Below, piece by piece: positions 35,896-48,787 of a DNA stretch of 64,000 nucleotides. Position numbers and translations under genes: made by a program. Each line of letters opens with the position of its first letter. Position 1 is the first letter of the stretch. This stretch comes from Haloechinothrix alba (GTDB lineage: Bacteria; Actinomycetota; Actinomycetes; Mycobacteriales; Pseudonocardiaceae): contig NZ_FZNW01000004.1 in assembly GCF_900188115.1 (NCBI RefSeq), forward strand, positions 62,001 to 126,000, read 5' to 3'. The notes under the pieces are model-generated. The model did not search any database. It was not told the DNA's origin and was given only the letters and a program-made list of their open reading frames with translations.

Positions 35896-37242
35896 ATGGC
35901 GATCGATTTCACGCTGACTGCCGAGCAACAAGAGGTACAACGCCTGGCGCGTGATTTTGCGCAAAATGTGCTGGCTCCTATTACGGAAAAGGTCGACCAG
36001 GAGCCCGACCCGTTGACAGCTTTTCAGATGGTAAAACCCGCGTACGCGGAAGCGTGCAAGCAGGGTATCGCGTTCTCGATGCTGCCCAAAGAATACGGTG
36101 GAGGCGGCCTGTCGAATGTGGATTTCGTGATAGCGGCCGAGGAGATTCAAGCGGTCGACCCGGGATTCGGGACGACGGTCCTGGTGAACGGGCTCGGTCT
36201 GATGCCTGTCTGGTACTACGGCACGGAGGAACAGAAGAAACGGTTCATCGGCGGCGCGACATCCGACACCAGCGGCGAGTTCATCGTCGGCTATGCCGCG
36301 AGTGAACCGCCGGGCATGCCCGGCGGCACCGCGAACTTCGACGCCCCGGCCGTCGGCGGGGCGGGAATGAACGTCACCGCCGTCCAGGACGGTGACGACA
36401 TCGTGCTCAACGGCCGCAAGTACTGGCCGTGCAACGTCGGTGGCTGGGACAACCTCGGTGCCAACCTGAACCTGGTCATCGCCCGGACCGATCGATCCGT
36501 CGGGGGAACGGCGGGTCTCTCGGCGATTGTGGTCGAGCGGGGCACCCCCGGGGTCACCTACCGGTCGATCAGTACGTCCGCCCAGCGCAGCGCCCCGAAC
36601 TGCGAGATCGTCTTCGACAACGCGCGGGTGCCCGCTGCGAATGTGATCGAGGGCGCCCGGGGCAACGGGGACCTGGTGATCAACCGAAACTTCGCCTGGT
36701 CCGGGCCGGTAGCAGGGATCGGAGCGGTCGCGGTGGCGCGGTCCGCGTACGAGGACGCACTGAGATGGGCGAAGACCTACACTGCGGGTGGTCCCAAGCC
36801 CATCTTCCACTACCAGTACCCGGGTTACGTGCTCGGCGACGTGGCGACACAGATCGAGGCGGCGCGCTACTTCTGCTGGAAGGGCGCGCACTACCTGGAT
36901 CAGCACGACTATCACGGCGAGGCGCTCGGCGCGATGTGCAAGGTGCACTGCACGGAGATGCTGTTCGACTGCGTCTACAAGTGCATGCAGGTCGTCGGTG
37001 TGAACTCTGTGGACAAGAAGACCAAGTTCGACCGCTACCTGCGGGAGGCAGCGCTGCTGCCGCTGTACGACGCGGGCAACTTCGGGATGCAGCGGCGCAG
37101 GGTGCACGGTGTGATGGCCGATGAGAACTTCAACCCGCGCGCGTTCATGGATGACGAGGCGATCGAGTTCACCAAGGGAATGGAAGGGATCGACACGATC
37201 CCCGGACCCACGACCGACGAGCCGGCGATGGCGCGTTCGTGA
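35896..37242 (+). CDS. Acyl-CoA dehydrogenase-like flavoenzyme
   Basis: 448 residues, a little longer than typical acyl-CoA dehydrogenases. FTLTAEQQEVQRLARDFAQN and LPKEYGGGGLSNVDFVIAAE are the N-terminal domain, a beta domain with GRKYWPCNVGGWDNLGANLN follows, then the C-terminal helices. At the usual catalytic Glu of the YEGT motif this protein has YDAG (Asp392), followed by NFGMQRRRVHG. The family oxidises acyl-CoA thioesters at alpha-beta or acts on related substrates. GGAGG lies about 9 nt before the ATG. The first 100 codons are less GC-rich (about 58%) than neighbouring genes. The substrate is unknown and no other fatty-acid gene is adjacent. Confidence 0.82.
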   Translation: MAIDFTLTAEQQEVQRLARDFAQNVLAPITEKVDQEPDPLTAFQMVKPAYAEACKQGIAFSMLPKEYGGGGLSNVDFVIAAEEIQAVDPGFGTTVLVNGLGLMPVWYYGTEEQKKRFIGGATSDTSGEFIVGYAASEPPGMPGGTANFDAPAVGGAGMNVTAVQDGDDIVLNGRKYWPCNVGGWDNLGANLNLVIARTDRSVGGTAGLSAIVVERGTPGVTYRSISTSAQRSAPNCEIVFDNARVPAANVIEGARGNGDLVINRNFAWSGPVAGIGAVAVARSAYEDALRWAKTYTAGGPKPIFHYQYPGYVLGDVATQIEAARYFCWKGAHYLDQHDYHGEALGAMCKVHCTEMLFDCVYKCMQVVGVNSVDKKTKFDRYLREAALLPLYDAGNFGMQRRRVHGVMADENFNPRAFMDDEAIEFTKGMEGIDTIPGPTTDEPAMARS

Positions 37243-37256
37243 GAGGTCTCGCACGC

Positions 37257-37322
37257 GACACAGCCTGCCCGTGAGCCCGACACGGCCTGCCGGCACGCCC
37301 GACACGGGGTGCCGGCAGGCAC
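37257..37322. repeat. Three tandem 22-nt repeats forming a terminator
   Basis: GACAC(A/G)G units begin at 37257, 37279 and 37301, exactly 22 nt apart, with CCCGACACGG in units two and three. The same DNA folds into an 11-bp perfect stem (GCCTGCCGGCA at 37285-37295, complement at 37310-37320). It lies between two convergent genes. Related units occur at 60824-60925. Confidence 0.8.
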
Positions 37323-37333
37323 GGGCTCGGGGC

Positions 37334-38118
37334 CTAGACGCGCTTGAAGAGGAGGGCTTGCTTGACCTCCTGGATGGCCTTGGTGACCTGGATCCCGCGC
37401 GGGCAGGCATCGGTGCAGTTGAACGTTGTGCGGCAGCGCCACACACCCTCGGTGTCGTTGAGGATGTCCAGCCGCTCCTCGGAGCCCTCGTCCCGCGAGT
37501 CGAAGATGAACCGGTGTGCGTTGACGATCGCCGCGGGCCCGAAGTACGAGCCGTCCGACCAGAACACCGGGCACGAGGTGGTGCAGCAGGCGCACAGGAT
37601 GCACTTCGTGGTGTCGTCGAAGCGTTCCCTGTCCGCCTGGGACTGGATCCGCTCGTGGGTCGGCTCGTTGCCGTAGGCGATCAGGTACGGCTTGACCGCC
37701 TTGAACGCCTCGAAGAAGGGCTCCATGTCGACATAGAGATCCTTCATCTGCGGCAGGCCCTTGATCGGCGCGACCGAGATGGTGGTTCGCTTGTTGCCCT
37801 TGGCAAGCAGATCCTTGATCAGCACCTTGCATGCCAGCCGGTTCACCCCGTTGATCTGCATGGCATCCGAGCCGCAGATGCCGTGCGCGCAGGAGCGCCG
37901 GAACGACAGCGTGCCGTCCACATAGCTCTTGATGTTGATCAGCAGGTTGAGCACGCGGTCGGTGGGCAGCGCCGGGACGTCGTAGGACTCCCAGTGCGGC
38001 TCGTCGTCGAACTCCGGGTTGAACCGGAGGACCCGGACCGTGACCGTGATCGAGCCTTCCGGTGCCGGGATCTGCGAGGTGTCGTGGGCCGCGGTGTCGG
38101 TCGGTGTCGGGCTAGCCA

Positions 38119-38119
<1 letters not shown>
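37334..38119 (-). CDS. sdhB: Succinate dehydrogenase iron-sulfur subunit
   Basis: 261 residues. The [2Fe-2S] cluster Cys are in SCAHGICGSDAM, and the [4Fe-4S]/[3Fe-4S] Cys are in CILCACCTTSCP and CRTTFNCTDACPRGI. SdhB passes electrons from SdhA flavin to the membrane quinone site. ATG 38119 shares a base with the sdhA stop, and the sequence starts MASPTPTDTAAHD; the earlier frame start is inside sdhA. It is the last gene of sdhCDAB. Confidence 0.97.
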
Positions 38120-39921
<1,802 letters not shown>

Positions 39922-39959
39922 TGCGAACTCCGTGTTCGATTCGGCAGTCGGGGCGGCGG

Positions 39960-40376
39960 TCAGCCTGCGATGTTCGGGTCGAAGGTGAAGATCACCAACG
40001 TGCCGACGGCGAGGATGAGCGCGATCGAGGCGTAGAGGAGCATCTTCAGCCAGAACCGCGTCGTGTCCTTGCGGGCGTAGTCCTCGATGATCGTGCGCAT
40101 GCCGTTGCCGCCGTGCAGCTGTGCCAGCCACAGCATGGCCAGGTCCCAGAACTGCCAGAACGGTGAGGCCCAGCGGCCTGCCACGAAGGCGAAGTTGATG
40201 CGGTGCACCCCGTCGTCGAGGATGTTCATGATGAACAGGTGCCCGAGCACGAGCACCACGAGAGCCAACCCGGACAGCCGCATGAACAGCCAGCTGTAGA
40301 GCTCGAAGTTGTTGCGGCGTGCTGCGGGCCTGCGGGGGGAACGTGGCTTGTCGAGGGTGAGGGATTCGGCCGACAT
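39960..40376 (-). CDS. sdhD: Succinate dehydrogenase hydrophobic membrane anchor
   Basis: 138 residues with three helices. NNFELYSWLFMRLSGLALVV and LAQLHGGNGMRTIIEDYARK are conserved; His in the first helix region and in QLHGG may ligate heme. ATG 40376 lies 2 nt after the sdhC stop. It anchors SdhAB to the membrane and shares the quinone site with SdhC. Confidence 0.92.
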   Translation of the reverse strand: MSAESLTLDKPRSPRRPAARRNNFELYSWLFMRLSGLALVVLVLGHLFIMNILDDGVHRINFAFVAGRWASPFWQFWDLAMLWLAQLHGGNGMRTIIEDYARKDTTRFWLKMLLYASIALILAVGTLVIFTFDPNIAG

Positions 40377-40378
40377 GA

Positions 40379-40819
40379 TCAGTGACCCCCGAACATCGTG
40401 GAGACGGTGCGCTCGAGCATGAAGTAGGTACCCGGGATCATCACCGCGGCCCAGACGCCGATCAGACCCCACAGCATGGGGCGCTGGTACCTGGGCCCCT
40501 GCGACCAGAAGTCGACGAGCATGACGCGGATGCCGTTGAGAGCGTGATACAGCACCGCGCCGACGAGACCGACCTCGAGCAGGTTGACGAACGGGGTCTT
40601 GTAGGTCTCGATGACCGCGTCGTACGCGCTCGGCGAGACTCGCACCAGGGCGGTGTCGAGTACGTGGACGAAGAGGAAGAAGAAGGTGAGCGCGCCGGTG
40701 ATGCGGTGCAGCACCCAGGACCACATGGCAGGGTCGCCGCGGTAGAAGGTTCCGCTCAGACGCGAGGCACCCGCCCGATCGCTCGTACCCGCAGGCGCGG
40801 TACTCGCAGTGACAGACAT
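40379..40819 (-). CDS. sdhC: Succinate dehydrogenase cytochrome b556 subunit
   Basis: 146 residues. WSWVLHRITGALTFFFLFVH carries the SdhC signature with a heme His, and YHALNGIRVMLVDF the second conserved His region. It has three helices. ATG 40819 has GGAGG about 9 nt before it; the upstream 33 codons of the frame are not family-like. It is the first gene of the operon. Confidence 0.93.
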   Translation of the reverse strand: MSVTASTAPAGTSDRAGASRLSGTFYRGDPAMWSWVLHRITGALTFFFLFVHVLDTALVRVSPSAYDAVIETYKTPFVNLLEVGLVGAVLYHALNGIRVMLVDFWSQGPRYQRPMLWGLIGVWAAVMIPGTYFMLERTVSTMFGGH

Positions 40820-41239
40820 CGGTGTACGGCCTCCATTGTCTTGTGGCATACCCACGCCTGCCGGCCGCGTACCAGCCGCGCACCGCGGGGGCGTCCTCGA
40901 CGCGACGGCTGAGGTCATCCCGGACCGTGGCCAACGTGGGCCTTAGTAGGGGGATGCTAGACCCGCCCGTTGTTCCCCGCGAGAACTCGGTTGGTCCGTT
41001 GTGATCGACAAGACAACCCACCTGTGATCGTCGGTGCCCGTAACCGGCGATTCGAGGGGCGAACCGGAGCCCGGGACTCGATCGAACGGGAGCTCAGCAA
41101 ACAATTTGATTACGTAGTGTAGAGGTCATGTGGCATGTGTCTCATCTCCGGGTAGTGTTCTGCCGTCGTGCTCACTTCAGGGTGAATCGGCGAGAGACGA
41201 GGCGCCCGGAGTGCCGCCCCGACCGAGTGTGGAGGGTGA
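40820..41239. other. Divergent control region between sdhC and the BMP operon
   Basis: No ORF. Purine-rich SD sites lie at both edges. The 41095-41150 part is AT-rich (AAACAATTTGATTACG) and probably holds the promoter of the plus-strand operon, but I cannot fix -35 and -10 boxes. A minus-strand TAGCAT near 40955 could be the sdh -10. Confidence 0.4.
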
Positions 41240-42340
41240 GTGATTGCCATGCACCGAGCAGCTGTCATTCGACTAGGAGCCGTGCTCGCGGCGTCGGCAC
41301 TGGCGGTTACCGCCTGTGGTGAGGCCCCGGAGGAGACCGATGCCGGCTCGGAGGGTGACGACTTCGTCGGTTGCATGGTCACCGATGAGGGAGGCGTCGA
41401 CGACAAGTCCTTCAACGAGACGTCTCATCGTGGCCTCGTGAACGCGCACGATGCGGGGACGATCTCCGACGTCCAGGTAGCCGAGTCACATTCCACCGCG
41501 GACTTCGAACCCAACGTGTCGAGCATGGTCTCCCAGGAGTGTGGCCTGATCGTCACCGTAGGGTTCATGCTCGCCGACGCGACGGCCGACGCAGCCGAGA
41601 GCAACCCCGACGAGCGGTTCGCGATCGTCGACTTCCAGTACACCGACGAGGACAGCGGCGAGCCCGTCACGATCGACAACGTCAAGCCGCTCGTCTTCAA
41701 CACCCACGAGGCGGCCTTCCTCGCCGGTTACCTCGCAGCGGGGTACTCGGAGACCGGCACGGTCGCCACCTGGGGAGGAGCGAAGATCCCCACGGTGACG
41801 ATCTTCATGGACGGGTACTACGACGGCGTGCAGCACTACAACGAGGTCCATGACGCCGACATCGAGGTGCTGGGATGGGACAAGGAGTCCCAGGACGGGC
41901 AGTTCACCGACGACTTCAGCAACTCCAGCCTCGCCCAGCAGTACAGCGAGAACCTCATCCAGCAGGGCGCCGACGTGATCATGCCGGTCGCCGGGCCGAT
42001 CGGCGAGTCCGCGGCGGTCGCCGCACGGGACGCGGGCGATGTCGCGCTGATCTGGGTGGATACCGACGGGTACGAGTCGTTGCCCGAGTACTCCGACCTC
42101 ATCCTGACCAGTGTCGTCAAGGGGATGGACACGGCGGTGGAGGAAGCCGTCGAGGCGACAGCCGACGGTGAGTACTCCCCGGACCCGTTCGTCGGGACGC
42201 TGGAGAACGAGGGTGTATCCATCGCGCCGTACCACGACTTCTCCGGCGAGATCGATGACGAGCTCGCCGAGGAGGTCGCCGAGCTCGAGCAGCAGATCAT
42301 CGACGGGGAGCTCGAGGTGCAGTCCGACGCCGCTTTCTGA
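41240..42340 (+). CDS. BMP-family nucleoside-binding lipoprotein
   Basis: 366 residues. The lipobox is ALAVTAC. FVGCMVTDEGGVDDKSFNET is the BMP/Med family ligand motif, and LIVTVGFMLADATADAAESN, FNTHEAAFLAGYLAAGYSET and FMDGYYDGVQHYNEVHD follow. BMP proteins with the neighbouring ATPase and permeases import purine or other nucleosides. GTG 41240 sits 3 nt after GGAGGG; ATG 41249 is an alternative. It heads a six-gene block ending in deoA. Confidence 0.93.
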   Translation: MIAMHRAAVIRLGAVLAASALAVTACGEAPEETDAGSEGDDFVGCMVTDEGGVDDKSFNETSHRGLVNAHDAGTISDVQVAESHSTADFEPNVSSMVSQECGLIVTVGFMLADATADAAESNPDERFAIVDFQYTDEDSGEPVTIDNVKPLVFNTHEAAFLAGYLAAGYSETGTVATWGGAKIPTVTIFMDGYYDGVQHYNEVHDADIEVLGWDKESQDGQFTDDFSNSSLAQQYSENLIQQGADVIMPVAGPIGESAAVAARDAGDVALIWVDTDGYESLPEYSDLILTSVVKGMDTAVEEAVEATADGEYSPDPFVGTLENEGVSIAPYHDFSGEIDDELAEEVAELEQQIIDGELEVQSDAAF

Positions 42341-42359
42341 TCCCCGATAGGGGCTGCAG

Positions 42360-43936
42360 GTGAAACTCGAGCTCCGCGGCATCACCAAGCGCTTCGGCAC
42401 GCTTGTCGCCAACGACGACATCCGCCTCACCGTCGAACCCGGTGAGGTGCACTGCCTCCTCGGGGAGAACGGTGCCGGCAAGTCCACGTTGATGAACGTG
42501 CTCTACGGCCTCAGCGCGGCTGATGCCGGTGAGATCGTTGTGGACGACGAGCCGGTCTCGTTCTCCGGGCCCGCTGACGCGATGGCAGCGGGGATCGGCA
42601 TGGTGCACCAGCACTTCATGCTCGTCCCCGTGTTCACCGTCGCGGAGAATGTCATGCTCGGTGCCGAGCAGACCCGTGGCGCCGGTCTGCTGGACGTCGA
42701 GGCGACGCGCGCGCGGATCCGGGAGATCTCCGAGCAGTACGGCTTCGACGTCGATCCGGATGCCGTGGTCGAACACCTGCCCGTCGGCGTGCAGCAGCGG
42801 GTGGAGATCATCAAGGCGCTCGTGCGGGACGCGCACGTGCTCATCCTCGACGAGCCGACAGCGGTGCTGACCCCGCAGGAGACCGACGAGCTGATGGGCA
42901 TCATGCGGCAGCTGACCGCGAACGGCACGTCCATCGTGTTCATCACGCACAAACTCCGTGAGGTCAAGGCCATCGCCGACCGCATCACGGTGATGCGGCT
43001 CGGCCGCGTCGTCGGCCAGGCGCAGCCCGAGTCGACCGAGAGCGAGCTCGCCTCCCTGATGGTCGGTCGCCCGGTCAGCCTTGTGGTCGACGCCGGTACC
43101 TCCGAACCCGGAGAGGTCGTGCTCGCGGTGCGCGGGCTCACCGTGGTCGACGATCGGGACCAGCTGGTCGTCGACGACGTCTCGTTCGACGTGCGCGCCG
43201 GCGAGGTACTGGTCGTCGCGGGGGTACAGGGCAACGGCCAGACCGAGCTGACAGAGGCACTGCTGGGACTGGGGGGCAGAGCGAGCGGCTCGGTCCGGCT
43301 GGCCGGTACGGAGCTGCTCGGCCGCCCGGTGCGGGACGTACTGCGTGCCGGGGTGGGCTTCGTCCCCGAGGACCGCAGGACCGACGGGTTGGTGGGCCAG
43401 TTCACGGTCGCCGAGAACCTCGTACTCGACCTGTACGACCGCTCGCCGTTCGCGAGGGGTCCGATGCTCAGGCACTCCCGGATCAGGAGCAACGCTGCCG
43501 AGCGGGTCGGCGAGTTCGACATCCGTGCCGGCAGCATCGACACCCTGGCCAGCACGCTGTCCGGCGGCAACCAGCAGAAGGTCGTGCTGGCACGGGAGCT
43601 GTCCCGGCCGTTGAAGTTGCTGGTGGCGACTCAGCCCACGCGCGGGCTGGACGTGGGGTCGATCGAGTTCGTGCACCGGCGCATCATCGCCGAGCGGGAC
43701 AACCGGACCCCGGTGCTGATCGTGTCGACCGAGCTGGACGAGGCCGGCGCGCTCGCCGACCGGATCCTGGTGATGTACCGCGGGTCCGTGGTCGGCATCG
43801 TGCCCGGTGACACCGAGCGCGACGTCCTCGGCCTGATGACCGCGGGGTACGCACCCGAGCAGGCCTTCGAGCAAGCCGCGAGGCACCCCACGCGTACCGG
43901 CCACCCGGAGCACGGCGGCGGGGACGAGGGGGAGCC

Positions 43937-43940
<4 letters not shown>
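42360..43940 (+). CDS. Nucleoside ABC transporter ATP-binding protein (two domains)
   Basis: 526 residues. The first nucleotide-binding domain has GENGAGKSTLMNVLYGL, VGVQQRVEIIKAL and LILDEPTAVLTP. The second has GVQGNGQTELTEALLGL and LSGGNQQKVVLARELSRP with a weaker Walker B (LLVATQPTRGLDVGS). This duplicated layout is typical of BMP-type and ribose-type importers. A short CCCC/GGGG hairpin lies in the 19 bp before its GTG. It overlaps the first permease gene (GTGA). Confidence 0.94.
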
Positions 43941-45180
<1,240 letters not shown>

Positions 45181-45184
<4 letters not shown>

Positions 45185-46464
45185 GCACAGGGGACACCGG
45201 CAACGAGGTCGGCTCGTGGGCCGAGCGAGCACTGCGCCGCCGCTGGCGCGCACCGGTGATGTTCACGGTCCTCGGGCTGGGCGCGCTCGTGCTGTTCGGC
45301 CTGCTCGCCCCCGGTGGCGAGCGCAGCACGTTCGGGATCTCCACCGCGGGAGACATCGTGGAGATCGATCCGGTCGGCGTGCCGTCCCGGCAGGCCGCGA
45401 TCCTACTCGCGTTGCTATGCCTGGCTGTCGCTGGATACGCGCTCCTGCTCACCGCCCGCGCGGAGCCCGTGCCGCTGTGGCTGTCCGTCCTGTTCGGAAG
45501 CGCATTCGTGCTGTCCTTTCTGACCTGGGCTGTCGCGGGGGAGACGATCTCACTGACCGGGGCGCTGCAGGGCTCGCTCGCACTGTCCGTTCCGCTGATC
45601 TTCGGGGCGTTGTGCGGGATGCTCGGCGAGCGAACCGGTGTGATCAACATCGCGATCGAGGGGCAGCTGCTCGCAGGCGCCTTCCTGTCTGGGGTCGTCG
45701 CGTCCCTGCTGGGCAACCTGTGGGTAGGCCTGATCGCGGCACCGGTGGCTGGCTTGCTTGTGGCCTACCTGCTCGCGGTGTTCTCGATCCGGTACCTGGT
45801 CAACCAGATCATCGTCGGGGTGGTGCTCAACGTCCTGGTGCTGGGTCTGACGAACTTCCTGTACGGCAGGCTGCTCAGCCCGCAGGCTCAGACGTGGAAC
45901 TCACCCGGTCGATTCCCCCGCTGGAAGCTCCCGGTGCTCGGCGACATCCCCGTGGTCGGGCCGGTGCTGTTCGACCAGACCGTCATCGTGTACTGCATGT
46001 ACGTCGCGGTACTCGTGGTGCATGTCGCGTTGTTCCACACCCGCTGGGGGCTGCGTGTGCGGGCGGTCGGGGAGCATCCCGAGGCCGCCGACACCGCCGG
46101 TATCGCGGTCAACGTGGTCCGGTTCCGCAACGTGCTCATCGGCGGTGCGGTCGCAGGCTTCGGGGGCGCCTACTTCACTCTCGGCGCGATCGGGGTGTTC
46201 AGCAGGGAGATGACCGCCGGAGCCGGCTTCATCGCGCTCGCCGCGATGATCCTCGGCCGGTGGAAACCGATGGGTGCGGTCTTCGCGGCACTGCTGTTCG
46301 GTTTCGCCAACAACCTGCAGAGCGTGCTCGGGATCATCGGCTCGCCGATTCCCAGCGAGTTCATGCTCATGGCACCGTACGTGCTGACGATCTTCGCGGT
46401 GGCGGGGCTGGTCGGCCGGATCCGCCCGCCTGCCGCGAACGGCCAGCCGTACATCAAGTCGTGA
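45181..46464 (+). CDS. Nucleoside ABC transporter permease 2
   Basis: 427 residues. The core is PLIFGALCGMLGERTGVINI with IEGQLLAGAFLSG, then YLVNQIIVGVVLNVLVLGLTN and VRAVGEHPEAADTAGIAVNV, all typical of the second permease of BMP systems. GTG 45181 overlaps the preceding stop (GTGA). About 130 N-terminal residues are an extra hydrophobic part, as in other actinobacterial members. Confidence 0.92.
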
Positions 46465-46494
46465 CAGCCCGGCTGCTGGAGGCGGAGGTGTAAC

Positions 46495-46884
46495 GTGTCG
46501 GCGGTGGACCCGGTCACGATCGACTGGACGCAGCTGCGTGCCGAGGCGACGGCGGCTGCGCAGAGCGCGTACTGCCCGTACTCGGGCCTACGGGTCGGTG
46601 CGGCCGGTCTGGCCGAGGACGGCCGGTTGGTGCGCGGGTGCAATGTGGAGAACGCGTCCTACGGCCTGACGTTGTGTGCCGAGTGCGTGCTCGCGGGGCA
46701 GCTCCACCTCTCCGGCGGTGGCAGCCTTGTCGCGGTGGCCTGTCGCAGCGGTGCTGGGGAGCTGTTGCTGCCGTGCGGGCGATGCCGGCAGGTACTTCTC
46801 GAGTTCGGCGGGGACGGGTGTCTCGTCGACGCCGGGGAAGGACCGACGCCGCTGTCCGCTCTCCTGCCCGAAGCGTTTCGTTGA
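46495..46884 (+). CDS. cdd: Cytidine deaminase
   Basis: 129 residues, the size of tetrameric CDA. SAYCPYSGLRVGAA binds the nucleoside, CNVENASYGLTLCAE holds one zinc Cys and the catalytic Glu, and LLPCGRCRQVL holds the other two Cys. It deaminates cytidine and deoxycytidine to uridine forms. GTG 46495 follows GGAGGTG closely. It links import to thymidine phosphorylase, the next gene. Confidence 0.96.
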   Translation: MSAVDPVTIDWTQLRAEATAAAQSAYCPYSGLRVGAAGLAEDGRLVRGCNVENASYGLTLCAECVLAGQLHLSGGGSLVAVACRSGAGELLLPCGRCRQVLLEFGGDGCLVDAGEGPTPLSALLPEAFR

Positions 46885-46896
46885 CGAGGTGTGCAC

Positions 46897-48201
46897 ATGG
46901 GACACGAACCGTTCGCCGCGGTCGACGTCATCCGCACCAAGCGGGATGCCGAGCCGCTCAGCGATGCCCAGATCGACTGGGTCGTCGACGCGTACACCCG
47001 CGGGGTGGTCGCAGAGGAGCAGATGGCCGCGCTCGCGATGGCGGTGTGCCTGCGCGGGATGGACGAGCGGGAGACGGCGCGGCTGACCGCGGCGATGATC
47101 TCCTCAGGTGAGCGGCTCGAGCTGCGCTCGGAGAGGCCCACTGTGGACAAACACTCCACGGGCGGGGTGGGCGACAAGATCACGCTGGTGCTCGCGCCGC
47201 TGGTTGCCGCATGCGGGGCGGCCGTGCCCCAGCTCTCCGGCCGCGGTCTCGGCCACACCGGAGGTACGCTCGACAAGCTGGAGTCGATCCCCGGCTGGCA
47301 AGCCGAGATGTCGGCGTCGCGACTCGTCGGCCAGCTGGCCGAGGTCGGTGCCGTGGTCGCGGCCGCGACCGAGGGCATCGCCCCTGCCGACCGCAAGCTG
47401 TACGCGTTGCGGGACGTGACGGGCACGGTGGAGTCCGTGCCGCTCATCGCGAGCTCGATCATGAGTAAGAAGATCGCCGAAGGCGCGGCGGGCTTGCTGC
47501 TCGACGTCAAGGTCGGGTCGGGTGCGTTCATGAAGACGCGGTCCCAGGCGGCCGAGCTGGCCGAGGCGCTTGTGCGGATCGGGCGCGCACACGGCGTGCG
47601 CACCACAGCCGTGCTGTCCGACATGTCGACCCCGCTGGGGCGCGCGGTCGGCAACGCCGTCGAGGTCGCCGAAGCCGTGGACGTGCTGCGCGGCGGCGGG
47701 CCGCCGGACGTGGTCGAGCTGACCGTCGTACTGGCCAGGGAGATGCTGTCACTGGCCGGTATCGACGGTCCGGACGCACCCGACCCTGCCGCCGTGCTGT
47801 CCTCCGGTGCGGCCTACGCGGTCTGGCGGGACATGATCCGTGCGCAGGGCGGTGACCCGGACGCCGAGCTGCCGCATGCGCGGGAGGTGCACCTGGTGGA
47901 AGCCGAACGCAGCGGGGTCGTCACGGACCTGGACGCGTTCGCGGTGGGGGTGGCCGCCTGGCGGCTCGGTGCCGGGCGCGCCAGGCGCGGGGATCCCGTC
48001 GCGCACGCCGCGGGCGTTCGCTGCCTCGCGCGGCGCGGGGAGCGTGTGCAGCGAGGCCAGCCGATACTGGAGCTGCACACCGACAGCCCGGAGTCGGTAC
48101 CGTCCGCGCTGGACGCGCTGGCAGGAGCCGTCACGGTCGGTGCTGCCGAAGCCGCCGAAGCCGACCGTCAGCCGCTCGTGCTGGACATACGCCGCGGCTG
48201 A
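46897..48201 (+). CDS. deoA: Thymidine phosphorylase
   Basis: 434 residues. TVDKHSTGGVGDKITLVLAP is the phosphate/pyrimidine-binding signature, SGRGLGHTGGTLDKLESIPG the conserved glycine loop, and IASSIMSKKIAEGAAGLLLD follows. It cleaves deoxythymidine or deoxyuridine with phosphate to base plus deoxyribose-1-phosphate. ATG 46897 has GAGGT 6 nt upstream; GTG 46891 is also in frame but too close to it. It is the last gene of the operon. Confidence 0.96.
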   Translation: MGHEPFAAVDVIRTKRDAEPLSDAQIDWVVDAYTRGVVAEEQMAALAMAVCLRGMDERETARLTAAMISSGERLELRSERPTVDKHSTGGVGDKITLVLAPLVAACGAAVPQLSGRGLGHTGGTLDKLESIPGWQAEMSASRLVGQLAEVGAVVAAATEGIAPADRKLYALRDVTGTVESVPLIASSIMSKKIAEGAAGLLLDVKVGSGAFMKTRSQAAELAEALVRIGRAHGVRTTAVLSDMSTPLGRAVGNAVEVAEAVDVLRGGGPPDVVELTVVLAREMLSLAGIDGPDAPDPAAVLSSGAAYAVWRDMIRAQGGDPDAELPHAREVHLVEAERSGVVTDLDAFAVGVAAWRLGAGRARRGDPVAHAAGVRCLARRGERVQRGQPILELHTDSPESVPSALDALAGAVTVGAAEAAEADRQPLVLDIRRG

Positions 48202-48222
48202 CCGTGCGCTGCTCGCCGGGCG

Positions 48223-48549
48223 CTACTCGCTCTTGCCCCGGACGGTCCGCAGCTCGGGCCGCTCGCACGGGCACCGGTCCTCGGGAATGGGTACGGCGAT
48301 GATGGTCGGCCCGCCCCGCAACCCCGTCGAGATCTGCTCCTTCGACCCGACGAGCTGCTTCCACAGCTCCGACTCGTCGGACAGCTCCATGTCCGGGTTA
48401 CCGGCCGCCTCGCGTAGCTGGGTGGCCAGCCAGTTGATGACCTCCGCACTGCCGTCCAGGGCGCTGTGGAAGTTGGCGCGCTGCGGTTCGGCCTGCGACA
48501 TCCGGGCGTCGTCGATATGGGCGTGGTAGTGGGTCTGCTTCCTCGCCAT
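48223..48549 (-). CDS. Conserved small protein, unknown
   Basis: 108 residues beginning MARKQTHYHAHIDDARMSQA, with a hydrophilic helical body and a final VPIPEDRCPCERPELRTV. The CPC motif near the end could bind a metal. It converges with deoA. Start ATG 48549 has a GAGGG upstream. I do not recognise the family. Confidence 0.55.
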   Translation of the reverse strand: MARKQTHYHAHIDDARMSQAEPQRANFHSALDGSAEVINWLATQLREAAGNPDMELSDESELWKQLVGSKEQISTGLRGGPTIIAVPIPEDRCPCERPELRTVRGKSE

Positions 48550-48717
48550 CGTCCGTCCCTCGTGCTGGTTCGCCGCCGTGGCGGTGCGGTAGGTCCGTGT
48601 ACCCGCGTTACCGGGCCGGGTTGTCCGGTCACGCGCGGTGCTCCCCGAAACACGGTACTACCTCGGTACGGTCCCGTATACGCGTGCGGACTTCCTGCGC
48701 CCCGGTTCCCTACGCAC

Positions 48718-48742
48718 GAGAGCCCCGCACCGCGGGGCTCTC
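48718..48742. terminator. Terminator of the coiled-coil gene
   Basis: GAGAGCCCCGC and its complement GCGGGGCTCTC form a perfect 11-bp stem with a 3-nt loop (ACC). It lies 45 nt downstream of the stop of the minus-strand gene ending at 48788. Confidence 0.75.
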
Positions 48743-48787
48743 GCTGATGGTGTCTTCGCGCCGCAGTGCGGCCGCGCGGCGGCTCTC

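Noticed and set aside
37257-37322. Possible CRISPR-like array (regular 22-nt units)
   Set aside because: There are no unique spacers between repeats; the whole 22 nt is the repeat, and no cas gene is near.
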